A stretch of DNA of 64,000 nt from Sarcomyxa edulis (lineage: Eukaryota > Basidiomycota > Agaricomycetes > Agaricales > Mycenaceae). The notes under the pieces were generated by a model. That model worked only from the letters and a program-made list of their open reading frames with translations, did no database searches and was not told the DNA's origin. The stretch is from NCBI GenBank assembly GCA_009761415.1, contig QUOL01000002.1, positions 124,001 to 188,000 on the forward strand, read 5' to 3'. The position numbers were made by a program, and so were the translations under genes. This document shows, in pieces, positions 25,539 through 36,944 of this stretch (positions within the stretch are counted from its first letter, which is position 1; every line of letters starts with the position of its first letter).

Positions 25539-28500
25539 CTACAATGTCACTCCAATCTTCTCCTTCACGACTCGGGGTAATGTCACTGCAGGCTGAGCAT
25601 CAAGCCATCGCTTCTCCGTGTCCGTGAGGCTATTGTACCAGATAGGGTTGTAAAAGTTGACAGGCAAGCTTGCCAATGCCCTTCGTGTGCTGACTGGGGT
25701 ATCTAGAAGGCGTTGCCGAGAGTGCGGTAAGGACCCAGGTCGTAATTTACCGACGCCATTCAGATGATTGTGGTTTCGGTCGATATGCTCCAAGATATCA
25801 ATGACTTCCCGACTGCGCCAGTCCTTAGGGACGACAGTAGCTGGAAATCTCTGTTCGTCGCCACTACAATCAGTACTCATGCCGTCGACGCCCAAGCTGT
25901 CTACCATGGCGTGGATGGCAAGCCAGACAGGGTCGTACTTTTCACCGTTTGCTCTAGCCAATTGATTTGCAATAAGAATGCGGGTATCGAACCTCTGAGA
26001 TAGAAGTTAGTAACCCTGATGAAGGCGGATGAGGAGCACACTTACAGATTGTCGGCGCGTTCTGCGTCGATTATTAGCATGTTCCATCTGTTTCTTTGCA
26101 TTGTACTCCTCGGATCCTAAAGTAGCTTTGGCAGCCAGCTGCTTTCTGAGTGTCCCTAATCGGTCCAAGAAATGATTCTTAACAGCAGCCTTATCGAGTG
26201 CGGAATTAGTAGTGAGCTCTGTCACAAAGAGGTCTGCGAGTTTATCGTTCCAGGGGGATTGGAGGTCGTTCCAATAGGGATTTATAGGATCGAGCGAAGG
26301 GGATACAGAGCCATCTGCCATCCAATGAGCGACATCTTCATCGGACGCGAAGGAACCCTTCACGACAGCGGCAGCTATTTCGGAGTCAGTTTTGATGCCG
26401 AACAGAGCCTGCATTTTCTTTCGGACCATGTTCTAGATATTTATTGATTAGTATCAGAGAGTAATGAGCGTTCAAATCGGTACACGGACCATCATCTCGG
26501 TTCGGTCGGTATCACGGTATTTGGGCTCATGCTTGACACGAAATATGCCTGCTTCCCCGCGGGTCTGGCGAGATCGGGGCCTTGGACCGACGCTTCGCTG
26601 ATCAAGGCCCTCAACAAGAGCGCGTAATTCTTGTACTGTACCAATGAGAGATTCAGCCCAACGTGGTGGAGCATCCGATGCATTACCCCCCAATGGAGGT
26701 GGCGAGGAATGTCGATCGTTATAAAATGACAGAGACAGCTCCGGAGAATCGGATGAAGTTGAGGAGACTGTCATGGGTGTAGAGGTTGAAGTAGCAGGGT
26801 GACCGGAGGTGACCGGAGAAGACCTTGAGTTGCTGGGTTCATGTTCGGACGGAGGAGACCGATTCAGACAGCCACTGGGGAGCTCAGAGTCTGAGTCTGA
26901 AGAGATTGATGGACCAAACAATTCGCCACCTTGCCCAGATACATGAAGATTCGACGTGGACGCTGGACCGCTATTTGGTGTTATGTCGTCCGGCATGTAA
27001 GCTCTCTCGTTCAGCTCTGGATTACCGGCTCTAGGTACGGGAACTTTCATGGGCGGACGGATAGGTTTGTCTTTCATTTGAGGTAACTGGATGGAAATTA
27101 GTAAATTGGGTCGATGACGCATATGACAATCAAACTCAACTCGGTTCAACCACACATTTAACGGCTTCGGCTTTCCTCCATCACGCCTTTGAATGTAACG
27201 CAGGAGCTATAATACGTCAAATAGCATTAACAGGTGTCAATGTGATCAGGACTTACCATTGGATCTTGGACGATGTCATGCGAAACAGGTACATCGACGT
27301 CCATCGCTGGGTTATCGCCATTCACCGCCATACCGGTTCGTGTCTGGGAGCCGGGGGTTCCTTGAGGTACAGAGGCTTGTGCTTCTAAAGCCTCCATTCC
27401 GGGCTCTATCATCGTCGAATTGACAAGTTTGTAGTAGTCTTGTCGAAGCTTGGCTATCTCTTGATCTTTCTCAGCCTAGGATCATTGGTCAACTGTCACT
27501 CATATTCTAATTAAGATACGACGTACTTCAGCTTTCTGACGCGCGAGCTCTATCTCGTTTATTGCTCGAGACATTGCCTCGTTGTACTTCAGCTCGGCCT
27601 CTTTGTAGGCCTCCGCAATTTTGGCATCGTTCTGATGCTGAAACAGCGATGAATGTGAGTTGATTGGAGTTATTCAAGTAAAATATCGTACCTGCACGCG
27701 TTGACGCTCAAGTCCAACTTCTGCTCGCTCCCGAGCTATCGCCTGATCCGCCTCTTCACGCGCTGAAGCAACGTGTGCATGCATCTCCTCTAAAAATTCG
27801 CCCTCCCGTACTTTCAAGGCCTCGCTGACAGCAACTTCCAGTTCTCGTCGAGCGTTTTCCTTCATTTGTGCGAACTCCTCCTCTTTTTCTTCCAATAGGC
27901 GTGCCGCTTTCTGTTCTAACGTCTTCTTTTCCACCAATAGTCGTTCTTCTGATGTGGCCTGTTCGCGCACTACCCGAGCGAGATCATCTTCGAGCCTGGA
28001 TTTCTAGAGCAGCTTCAATCATAAAAGTTGAATGATGCCGCATGACATGCTTACCATTCTCTCGAGGTCGTTTACATAGTCTGTACAAACCAGAGATGTA
28101 GGCGAAACGACACGAACTTTGTCCCTTGGCGCGAGCTGCAACATGTGTGAGTATTGATACAAAGAGATCTAAGAAGTGACTTGCCTCATCCTCGGATTGT
28201 ACATCAGATGCGCTGAGTTGCCGTTTGGAGGATTGTGACCGAATCGTTCTAACTAGCATGGTAGTGTTGGAGTGATCACCGGCAAGACGGGACTGGGACG
28301 GGGATTGCGAACGATAGTTCTGGGGGCCAGGAACAGATCCATCTTGAGCTGGTGGCACTGGTAGCTCATTCAGATCTGCGTGACGCCGACGTCCGAGAGC
28401 GCGCGGCCTACCAGACGCGTTATTTAGTGCCGAATGGTCGACGGTGGAGGTAGCAGTGTCAGTAGGCTTGAAGCGAAAAGGACGGGTCGCAGATTGATTG

Positions 28501-28718
28501 TCAGAAGAGTCATCGATTGGAAGTCCTTGCGGAGTCGGAGCATCAGGAGTCGTCGGTTGGCGTTGTACATCCTCGTTCTGGAGAAAGGCTGGATTGAGGT
28601 GAATGGGTGCTGGGTTGAATTGTCCTGGAATGGGGGTATCTTCTACGTTGCCCATGTCCTCGTCACCATCTACCATCCGATTGGAGGGACTAGAAAAGAG
28701 AGCCTTGAAGGTAAACAT
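25539..28718 (-). CDS. Transposon-associated long coiled-coil protein
   Basis: Start at 28718 (MFTFKALFSSPSNRMVDGD). After a Pro/Ser-rich N-terminus the first intron uses a GC-AG donor (AG|GCAAGT at 28184, acceptor CAG ending 28136). Exons then encode a long coiled coil (LEQKAARLLEEKEEEFAQMK; continuing through EIELARQKAE and AEKDQEIAKLRQ), a Ser-rich linker with RWAESLIGTVQELRALVEGL, a basic segment NNRRRTRRQS, and a C-terminal domain ending VKEKIGVTL at 25539. No known catalytic domain is visible. It is co-oriented with and 216 bases upstream of the transposase start, so the two probably form the core of one element. It may help DNA binding or multimerisation at the ends, which is inference. 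Confidence 0.66.
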
Positions 28719-29025
28719 AAGAGATGTGGATGTGAATGGAAAGAGGAGATCGTAGCGAAGGATTCTCGCTCTTATAGGATATGGTCAGGGAATTTCGGGA
28801 AAAGAACGAAAGAGAAGACAAAGGACAAAGAGAATTAAGATATGTGGTTGCACGGCCACATGGCACATGGAATGCCCAACGTCACAAAGGAGACGTGCAT
28901 TCAAGCAGGACAAAGGGATTGAAGTCATCTGCAAAGATGCGTATAAAGAACGTACTTCAATATGTGGGCGATATCATCTACCGGTATCATCTACCTTCCA
29001 CCCAACATCCCAGATCGGTCACATA

Positions 29026-29571
29026 ATGGTATCGTCGCTATCATCGTCACCCTTCCGCATTACCACCAGGGTAAGTTCGTGAGCAGAGTCTATAGCACAA
29101 AACTCTGATAGAATGGCACAGGACACAGTGAAGAGGTTAAACGGACGTCTATATCCTGCGTCGTCTCGTAAGCCTGTGGTCAAGGGAATCCACACGGAGT
29201 GCAACGATAGCGGCCGTTCCCCGCGGTTAGATCTTCTTATGGCTGATCATCGAATCCAACCCTATATCCACGATAAAATCATTACTATTATTTCTCGAGG
29301 ACGTCAGACACAATTTTATATATTTCTCAAGAATCATTCTCGCCTACCGTCGAACAAATCGCTCAAGAGAATGGGGAGTACCTGGAAAGGTGACGTCGTA
29401 ATCATGCGCAAGGGACTGGCGACGGACCTAGTGAGTTTTCGAAGCGGCGATTGCCGTTTGGCTGATTTTGCAGTTCGAAGGTCGGTCATTGCAAGTGTGG
29501 AAAGGGATTGGAAGAGCTCACAAATTATTGATTATAAGGTTCATTGCAATCATCGGTCACGGTCGTTTTGA
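29026..29571 (+). CDS. Small basic hypothetical protein, divergent from the coiled-coil gene
   Basis: The main exon (about 29113-29571) encodes a basic protein of roughly 150 residues containing FYIFLKNHSRLPSNKSLKRM and STWKGDVVIMRKG, ending HRSRSF. A first exon from the ATG at 29026 (MVSSLSSSPFRITTR) with a GTAAG donor near 29071 is likely but unproven; the alternative start is the ATG at 29113. The gene is divergently placed about 300 bases from the coiled-coil gene start. I do not recognise a domain. Position and basic charge suggest a third gene of the same element. Confidence 0.42.
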
Positions 29572-30770
29572 GATTCCACGGGGAGATCTGGTCTTCTATA
29601 CACGTTGAGGAGCAGAATTCTACATCACAACTAGAAAGGACTCAGACGAGTACCGTGGCTGTGGGCTAGGGGCGTTATAAGCCGTCAAATTGACACTTTT
29701 TTGAGCGGTTTGAATATACCGAGTATCTATTGAGGAAGTCTACGCTTGACATGAACTAGGCAGTAAGAAACCGGGGATTGATAGAGCTCAGTTCATCTGG
29801 GACTGACAGAGCTTGCCTGACGAAAATGCTTGCAAAAATCATGAAGCGAAGGCGAAGAAACTATAGGTACGATTGGATTGGCAGATAGGAAACGAGACGG
29901 AAGAAAACTCACCAAGCAAGATGACATGGTCTCCCCGTCTATGTTAACGCCAACGATGACTTTGACTGAAGTCTCCTAATGCCTTTCTGAGAGACCGACA
30001 CATAGTGTGATCTGCGACGCGGCAAAGGGTTCCGAGAGGTAGATGTCGAGGACTAGAACAAGGTCAGCGTAGAGAGGGAATGATGACCTAGATCAACAGG
30101 TGTACCAGGGCGACTACGACGCACGATGATGCTTCCGTGGGTAGTGAAAATTGTTGCGTGGTGGTCGCAAACGAGGCGCTATAGGAAGTGCTAAGACTCT
30201 TAGTACAGTTTCAGTATAGCGAAAAGGAAAACCGAGGTGAAAGATACTTACCAGATCATATACCTGCGTAGGGAGGGGGCTCCAGAAAGGGAGACGGACA
30301 AGTGTCGAGCGCTGCTCGAGATAATATAGGATCTGAGAAGAGAACGACATTAGCCGATGGAGAATCAAAACCGAGCTCAACTCCCTGAGCTTCGAACTGG
30401 TAAGTTCTGAATATTTGTCTAGCGCTGGAGAATTTTGAGATAATACACCGATAGACCCTTTGACTGAAGAACGGATTTAGCGTCCGCCATATTTTGGAGC
30501 TCCGCTGAGCGCGTCACTGAAGCGCTCACTTGGCGCTCGCAGGCGAAGACATAGACTCGAAACGATAGGTTACGAGTAAGACCATATCATTATTAGCTGT
30601 CAAGGCATCAAAGTGTTGCATCCAGTTTGACGAGAAGAGGTGAGCATTGATATATTTATATTGCGTATAAAACAAGTACACGTTGACACCAGGGTAAGCT
30701 CCAGCTCGAAGATCCTCATCCTCGACCGCTACTTCCGCGTCCCCATGCTCAGACTGGGACTCGCCACCTC
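29572..30770. other. Stretch without a supported gene
   Basis: Short minus-strand frames (for example 30114-30380) have no recognisable domain. Near 30488-30535 there is a small cluster of GAGCG/CGCTC words like that in the terminal inverted repeats. Confidence 0.4.
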
Positions 30771-31215
30771 CTAGCCACCTTCTTCCTCTGAATCAATATC
30801 GTCGTGAATCTCCTCATCTTTTGCCCAGGCGTCCAATACGGAAGAAGCCGTTGCACCAGCAGCAACACCGTTAACATAGGCTGGTTCAATGCCGTTCTTC
30901 AAGCTGCCGCTAGCGAGGGTACGGTCGAAGAGGTTTTCTTCAATCGAAGCGCCAAAAGTTGGAACGTCTTCGATATCCGCTTCGGTCAGACCCACAGCTT
31001 CCAGGATCCACTTCGTCTAATCCATTGGTCTTCGCGGTTAAAAAAGCCAGAGGATCTGTACAAGCATCCGTCAGTTACACAAATGACAAGTTCAAAGAGA
31101 GTTTCGTACCCGAAATTCCCGAGTCACACCCCCACGCATAACAGCGATACGTCCTTGACATCCAACGTGGGATCCGCTCTAGCATCAGCAATCTGCATTT
31201 TTGAGACCTTGTCGA
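30771..31215 (-). pseudogene. Coatomer alpha subunit (COPI) fragment
   Basis: Minus-strand pieces match the coatomer alpha region after the WD40 domain: DPLAFLTAKTNGLDE (near 31020-31060), GLTEADIEDVPTFGAS, FDRTLASGSLKNG, YVNGVAAGATASSVLDAWA and DDIDSEEEGG. In normal coatomer alpha the last motif continues GGWEL; here the Trp codon is TAG (30771-30773), and the acidic continuation EVAVEDEDLRAGAYPG is only found in another frame. The N-terminal propeller and C-terminal domain are missing. Alpha-COP is an essential vesicle coat protein, so this must be an extra, dead copy beside the right inverted repeat. Confidence 0.66.
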
Positions 31216-31437
31216 CGGTTCCGGTCATTGATACAGGAATGAGAACTTATCGAAGTTTTTCGTTTGTCGGTATGCCGTTTCGCGATAGCCCTCACACGAC
31301 AACCTTTCGATAGAAATATATGGACAACGATAGTACTGACCTTGTAAATACCCTGTCAGTATGGTTGGTGGGTCGATATCCAAATGATGTATAACATTTT
31401 TTCTCTGTGCTTTCAGTAGGGCGGACAAGTTGCGCTC

Positions 31438-31753
31438 TGAGTGAGCGCGTTGAGCGTGCCGCTCAAATCCGATCTGAGCGCGCGATGAGTACGCGCTCAG
31501 CGCGTCGCTCAGCGACACACTTGATATTTCCTGGAGATTTTTTTTTGGAAAGATGATTTATTTTCGCAGAATTTTTACGCCGGAAACAGGACCGAAACAT
31601 GATATATCTTACCACGAGAAATATTTATCAGAAAGATATATCCTTTTTCCTGCAGAAAGATAGCCAGAAATAGTTCTCCTCTTTGTACGGAAAGATATCA
31701 GAGATATTTTCTATCTTTTTTGGATCTTTCTTGCAGAAAAGATGTGAACAAAT
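31438..31753 (-). repeat. Right arm of the terminal inverted repeat
   Basis: Reverse complement of bases 1-316 with two differences. The inner edge is GC-rich with GAGCG/CGCTC words; the outer part is AT-rich with ATCTTTC words. Inner boundary is sharp: inside it the two flanks are unrelated. Confidence 0.93.
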
Positions 31754-31910
31754 ATGTCATTTTTTTACCAGAAACATCTACGTAACATATATTATCTGTC
31801 TACAATCTTTTTTCAAAAATCATCTATTATTTTCCCTCGGAAAGATGGGTTGGGGAACATTTGACGTGTTTCTTTGGCCATTTTTCCTGGGAAAAATAGC
31901 CTGGTGCCCG
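31754..31910. repeat. Probable outer continuation of the right inverted-repeat arm
   Basis: The sequence keeps the same AT-rich character and contains GGAAAGAT (near 31839) and TTTTTCCTGGGAAAAA (near 31884) before composition changes at about 31905. The matching left sequence would be outside the window, so the end of the element is inferred, not seen. Confidence 0.45.
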
Positions 31911-33339
31911 CAGTGAGTAGGGTTTCGACCGAAGTAGATGACAGTCCCATCACATCAGTCACGTCACGCCTCAAGCGCGCGTCCGGCCGAGCGAGACGGG
32001 ACGCCGGCGAGATATCCAGGCCGCCCATTTGCCCCCGCCCTTCGCGAGCTCTTCTGCCTCCACGCCACGAAAACTCCAGGAGAAGGCCAGAGCCTGAAGT
32101 AGAGAGGCACAAGGAAGGGGATCGAATGTATATACTTACAGATCAACAAATATCCTGCTCATGCAGAGTTTCGAGAGGGGGTAGCTGCAAGTTTTGCAAG
32201 AATTAGAGGAAAGGAAAGAGGGTTTGAAGGAAAGAGGGTGTCGCTTGGCACGAAAGCTGTCTTATCGAGGGTTTCCCGAACGCGTGTTGGCCGACGTACT
32301 AGTAGTCTAAGCGCACAACGTAAAACAAAAGGATGCGGAGTTAAGTGTGTGCCGAGTCTGCCGTGCGTGAGATTGTCTTGTCGATACGAAGGACTGTTTA
32401 TTCGCGTCGTTTGACCATTCAACCTCTCAGCCAAATTTTCAACGCAGGCCCCGCAGGGCGGAAAAAAAACGGTCCACTGAGCTGGTAAGACAGTCTTGAA
32501 GCTTTCGGGTGTCCATTTTCAATGACCGCTCGATGCTTTACAGGTCTCCGCACCCTCTCCAAGTTTCTAATTTATATTCTACATCACTCTTTCTCTTCAC
32601 AACCAGTCAATGGCGCACAATTACAACGATGTTCTCTTGCGCATAACAACGACGAGATCATTATCTCATTGCACTCTCGTTCCTTCTTTCCCTTTTGAGG
32701 CTCCCGGGTGTTCTGTGTGGACACGTCTACAAATGTTCGACGTTCAACGCGACGCGAGCATTTGACGTGACGGTGTCCTCAGCTATCTGAGTCTTGTAAG
32801 TGACTTGCTCTTGTAATTCCAAATATGACACTCATCCCTCTCCCATTCAGCCCTTCGGCCAGGATGTCTTATACTTCAACCTTTCTCTCTACCATGTGTC
32901 TCGCGTGTCTTACGCGTCTTCCGTCTTCTTTCTCGCGCCTCCACCTTTGCTACACGCGTACAAGCGAGCTCCCTTAGAGGCCTCGTACATTGATTTGAAC
33001 ACCCAATTTGCCATATTCAGTACACCTAGCTGCTGCAAGCAGCTTTCGTCCTTACAGTCGCACTGTCTCTCGCTCAGCACCAACTTATCGAAGCCCTGGG
33101 CGACCGGGCCGCTGATTCTCACGGGGTAAATCGACCGCTGGCGGTCGTTTGGACCCCTGGGAACTAGCCACGTCGCATTCACATCTTATCTCTCAATCTC
33201 TTAGTCTTCACCCCAACCCATTGTCTCTTTCCATCTCTCGCTCTCCTTCCAGTTCCTACTCGATACACAGCCCCTCTCGAGTCCAAGCTGGCCTAGCCAT
33301 ACCACAGATACCAAAAAACCTCAGAATTACGAGCCTTAC
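31911..33339. other. Stretch without a supported gene
   Basis: Only short frames with no recognisable domain. Parts near 32700-33300 are pyrimidine-rich on the plus strand. Confidence 0.4.
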
Positions 33340-33554
33340 AGGTTACATTCTCTGGCGTTCAGGATCCCAGGACGGAGATGATCCAAGGTCTCAAGCTCAT
33401 GGTCAAGGTGCGTCCGAAATTTTAGACTAGGCAGTGACACTGATTCTAACATATTGATATACAGAATGCTGTCTTGGCTTTCGGAGAGAAAATCAAGATG
33501 GCTCCTCGACGCGTGATATTCTTCCGTGATGGTGTCTCTGAGGGAGAGTATGAG
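33340..33554 (+). pseudogene. Argonaute PIWI-domain fragment
   Basis: Two small exons, about 33342-33407 and 33465-33554, flank a 57-nt GT-AG intron with acceptor ATACAG. They read VQDPRTEMIQGLKLMVK and then AVLAFGEKIKMAPRR continuing to VIFFRDGVSEGEYE. The motif FRDGVSEG is diagnostic of the PIWI domain of Argonaute. The following exon is lost: after the next acceptor at 33615 the frame stops within a few codons. No PAZ, MID or catalytic Asp positions are present nearby, so this is an orphan fragment of an RNA-silencing gene. Confidence 0.75.
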
Positions 33555-33584
33555 GTAAGTGCTCGCTAGACTCTTTGTATTCAG

Positions 33585-33730
33585 ACCCGGCACTAAGTGA
33601 TGTTGATTTTTCAGACCACCACACGCTAGACGTGGCACCGCTAAATTATCCCATCGTTTTTTGTGGCTAGTGTACCTCGTTTACCCGCTACATCGATTCC
33701 TACCACTAAATCCGTCAACACTTACTTGTG
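33585..33730 (+). repeat. Degenerate direct duplication, copy 1
   Basis: Starts CAGACCCGGCACTAAGTG and runs through TACCCGCTACATCG to CCGTCAACACTTAC; resembles copy 2 at 34098-34262 with many substitutions and indels. Confidence 0.6.
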
Positions 33731-34097
33731 TATATCTACATATCACTGAGTCCTCAGCCTTTTAGTTACGCATTGACCTTTGTCTTCGTTGTCTTCACTA
33801 CGCGTCCCACACGCCCCGCGGTCTTTCGTAGCCCACGTTCTCATGCGCTCTCGATTTTAGGGCCCCCGCATTGGAGAGCACCACCCCCTGCAATTCGCAC
33901 TAGGGGACGTTGGCAGCCCTATAATTCTCTCATATCATCCTCGTCCTCATCCTCGTCCTCACCGTCTTACACATATCTCGCTCTACCTTTAGTTCATCTG
34001 TAACACCAGCTTCCGAGTCCCCTTCTCCCACAATACCTCCATGCAACCCAAGGCTGGCTCGGACTCATTGGCGAGTGCCCCGCACACCCTTCTTATC

Positions 34098-34262
34098 AGA
34101 CCCGGCGCTGATACATTGTTGATTTCACAGACCAGGCCATAAAATCGTTATGCGAGATATGGGACCCCCAAGATATTCCCACCGTTTTTCTTGCCATAGC
34201 CACATCGACTCGTCTACCCGCTATGTCGGTTCTGACCACTAACATTGATCCGTCGACACTTA
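34098..34262 (+). repeat. Degenerate direct duplication, copy 2
   Basis: Starts CAGACCCGGCGCTGATAC and runs through TACCCGCTATGTCG to CCGTCGACACTTACC, parallel to copy 1 about 500 bases upstream. Neither copy encodes a recognisable product. Confidence 0.6.
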
Positions 34263-34554
34263 CCACCAAAGTCGAAGCTGCACCCAGACCCAAACAGCAC
34301 CATCGTGACACACAGCTCCCATCATCACCAGCATCTCCTCCACTCACCACCACCGGTACATATAGCAAAACCGGTGGTCGATCTCGTTCATAGCATCTAC
34401 GCGTTGACTAACACCGAAAAGAAGAAATTTGATCGATCATATATATACGACATAACCCCTGTACTCAATCTGTGGGGTATTTAAGCCCCTTTCGACACCA
34501 CCAGATCTTCTCACCTACTCCCATCTCTAACGTCGAAGATAACTCAAGAGCAAA

Positions 34555-36840
34555 ATGGGTATCCCTGGACTTTGGCCTGTAAGTCCACATTTCCATCAGA
34601 CAATTCCCTTATCTCATCTGTCTCTCTTAGGCATTGGAACTAGCCTCCGAGAAGGTCTCACTTCACCATTTAACGATCAACAGGGGGTTTCAAGACAACG
34701 AGAGTCGAATTCGCGGTCTCCGTATCGGATTCGATGCAAGGTAAGCATGTATCTAATTCGGACCTGGACTGCTATTCACTTACACAACGTCTAGTGCTTG
34801 GATATACGCCGCTTGCGCAAGACACGGGCAGACTAAAAGTCCCGAACTTGCAACACTTTTTGTGCGCAGTTGTCGCATCTCCCAATTGCCCATCATCCCT
34901 CTATTTGTCTTCGATGGGCCCGGACGTCCATCTTATAAGCGCGGAAAATTGGTGCAAGGCACAAACCACTGGATCACTCAAGGCATGAAGGAAATGCTTG
35001 ATGCCTTCGGTTTCGCATGGATCACAGTTTGTTCTTTATCTTTCTTCATCTCCGTTGCAATCAATGACCTTATCAATTAGGCTCCGGGTGAAGCTGAGGC
35101 TGAGCTCGCTTGGATGTCGAACGTAGGCATTGTTGCTGCCGTCATTACCGAAGACTCGGACAGTCTCGTTTTTGGAACCTCTATGGTTCTGAGGATGTAC
35201 GTACCACAAAACCTTCGATAATATCCTTATTTTACTAATATTGCCCTACACTACAGGCTCAGTGAGGATCGCGAGACATCTACAGTTCTTTTATACACTG
35301 CCGAAGGCATTTCCATGGAACCGACTCTCCGCCTCTCGACAGCCGATTTAATTCTCATCGCGTTGTTAGCTGGTGGAGATTATGCGGTAAGTTCTTAGTC
35401 CTACTTACTCAATCTTGCTTCGTACTCATTCATCACGGTTAGATCGGTATCGAGCACTGCGGGATTGTCACCGCGTTAGCTATGGCTCATGCTGGCCTCG
35501 GTGAAAGCCTCATCGAAGGTCTCAAACATCAGCCAGCTGCCTCAGCAGCTGCCTTTCTTGTCACTTGGCGAGAAGATTTATGTACTGAACTCCGAACTAA
35601 CAGCAGAAACTTCCTATCTCGAAGTCTACCAAAACTTGCCGCTAATGTTCCGCGCGACTTCCCTGACATCACCGTTCTCAACTTATATCTACATCCACTT
35701 ACATCACAACATGATCCTTCAGTGCAGCACGTTGCTCGAAGCTGGACACCTCTCCAACCCGCACTCCTTGCCCGTTTTGCTGAACGTAATTTCGTTTGGG
35801 GGAACTCGTACGGCATCCTCTCCCACTTCTCTAGCAGTATATTCCCAGCTCTGGCTCTTCGTGAGCTCATCGACAACGCACTTGCTATCGACGCTGGCCA
35901 GCCCGTATCCTCTCCCATGCTGGGTGAGATATTACTAGAGCGGGAAAGCATTTCAACATTCTATTTGCCAGAGTTACGTGTACGGATCAATATCACTAAC
36001 ACTTTCATCGAAAATCTCCGCAGCCAACTTTCTGGTGAACACGATACAACGGACTCTACCGCTCAAATGGCCAAATGGCTTGATTCGGGCCGTTCGAAAC
36101 TCAGAGCGTGGTTGCCACGCGCCGTCGTAGAGCTCGTTCACCCTGATCGCGTCAAACGCTTCATCACAGACCACCGTATACATGTTTCTTCATTGCGTTA
36201 TAAGTTTCTGAAGTGTTTTCTTCAGAATCACGTACAACTACTCATAACAACCTTCCGACACCGATTTCTGGCAAGTCCCAACGGTGAATATAATTATATT
36301 CCTGTTCTTAAACATATTTTATAGCTGCGTCGAGCTACCCTGATGACGACAAAGAACCGGATGACTCTGTCTTGGATGGCACAGATTCCGCGGTGAATAA
36401 CGAAAGTCAGTCCCAACTTACTGTTTCTGTCTCCAGTTGTTCACCAATACTAAATTTCAGCCTCGCGGGTCAACAACAATGTGATTGACCTAATAACGTC
36501 GCTCTCTCCTGAACTAGGCATGTCACGTTTAATTCGATTTTACATCCAACTACTAATTTTATTACTACAAGACCCAACCGCAGAGTTGCCAAAGGAAGTC
36601 ATCGATCTCGTCACACCACCCTCTCGTGCCATGTCCCTTCCTTTACCAGCACAGCTGCAAGGTACATTACCTTTCCCATTGGTTTCATCGCCGCACTACT
36701 GACTTGATCGACTCGTAGATTTAGCTCCGAGTAATGATCAATCTACACCTGAAAAGCACTACCGAATCCACACCTTTATTTCGCCTACGCACGGTGAAGT
36801 CCTGGAGTTTTTTAGTGACTCCGAGTCGGAGACTAGCTAG
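34555..36840 (+). CDS. XPG/FEN-family (PIN-like) structure-specific nuclease
   Basis: The protein starts MGIPGLWP, the invariant N-terminus of the XPG superfamily, followed after introns (34579-34630 and about 34739-34792) by IGFDASAWIYA with an active-site Asp, and FVFDGPGRPSYKRG. The XPG-I motif PGEAEAELAW (35083-35112) and TEDSDSLVFG (35149-35178) carry the expected Glu and Asp metal ligands. GGDYAIGIEHCGIV marks the helix-two-turn-helix DNA-binding element. A long C-terminal part follows, with several introns, ending in an acidic FFSDSESETS at 36840. The catalytic set looks complete. Related PIN-like XPG proteins are numerous in Agaricomycetes, so this need not be a housekeeping repair enzyme (FEN1, EXO1, GEN1). 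It lies 105 bases upstream of, and parallel to, the recombinase gene. Confidence 0.82.
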
Positions 36841-36944
36841 GGGCCGGTCTAGGGGGCTTTTTGTATATAGGAGAAATCTCTATGTTGTAATCTGTACATC
36901 TCCCTCTTTGACATATATCTTTGTCCTTCGCACCTTCAAGTATC

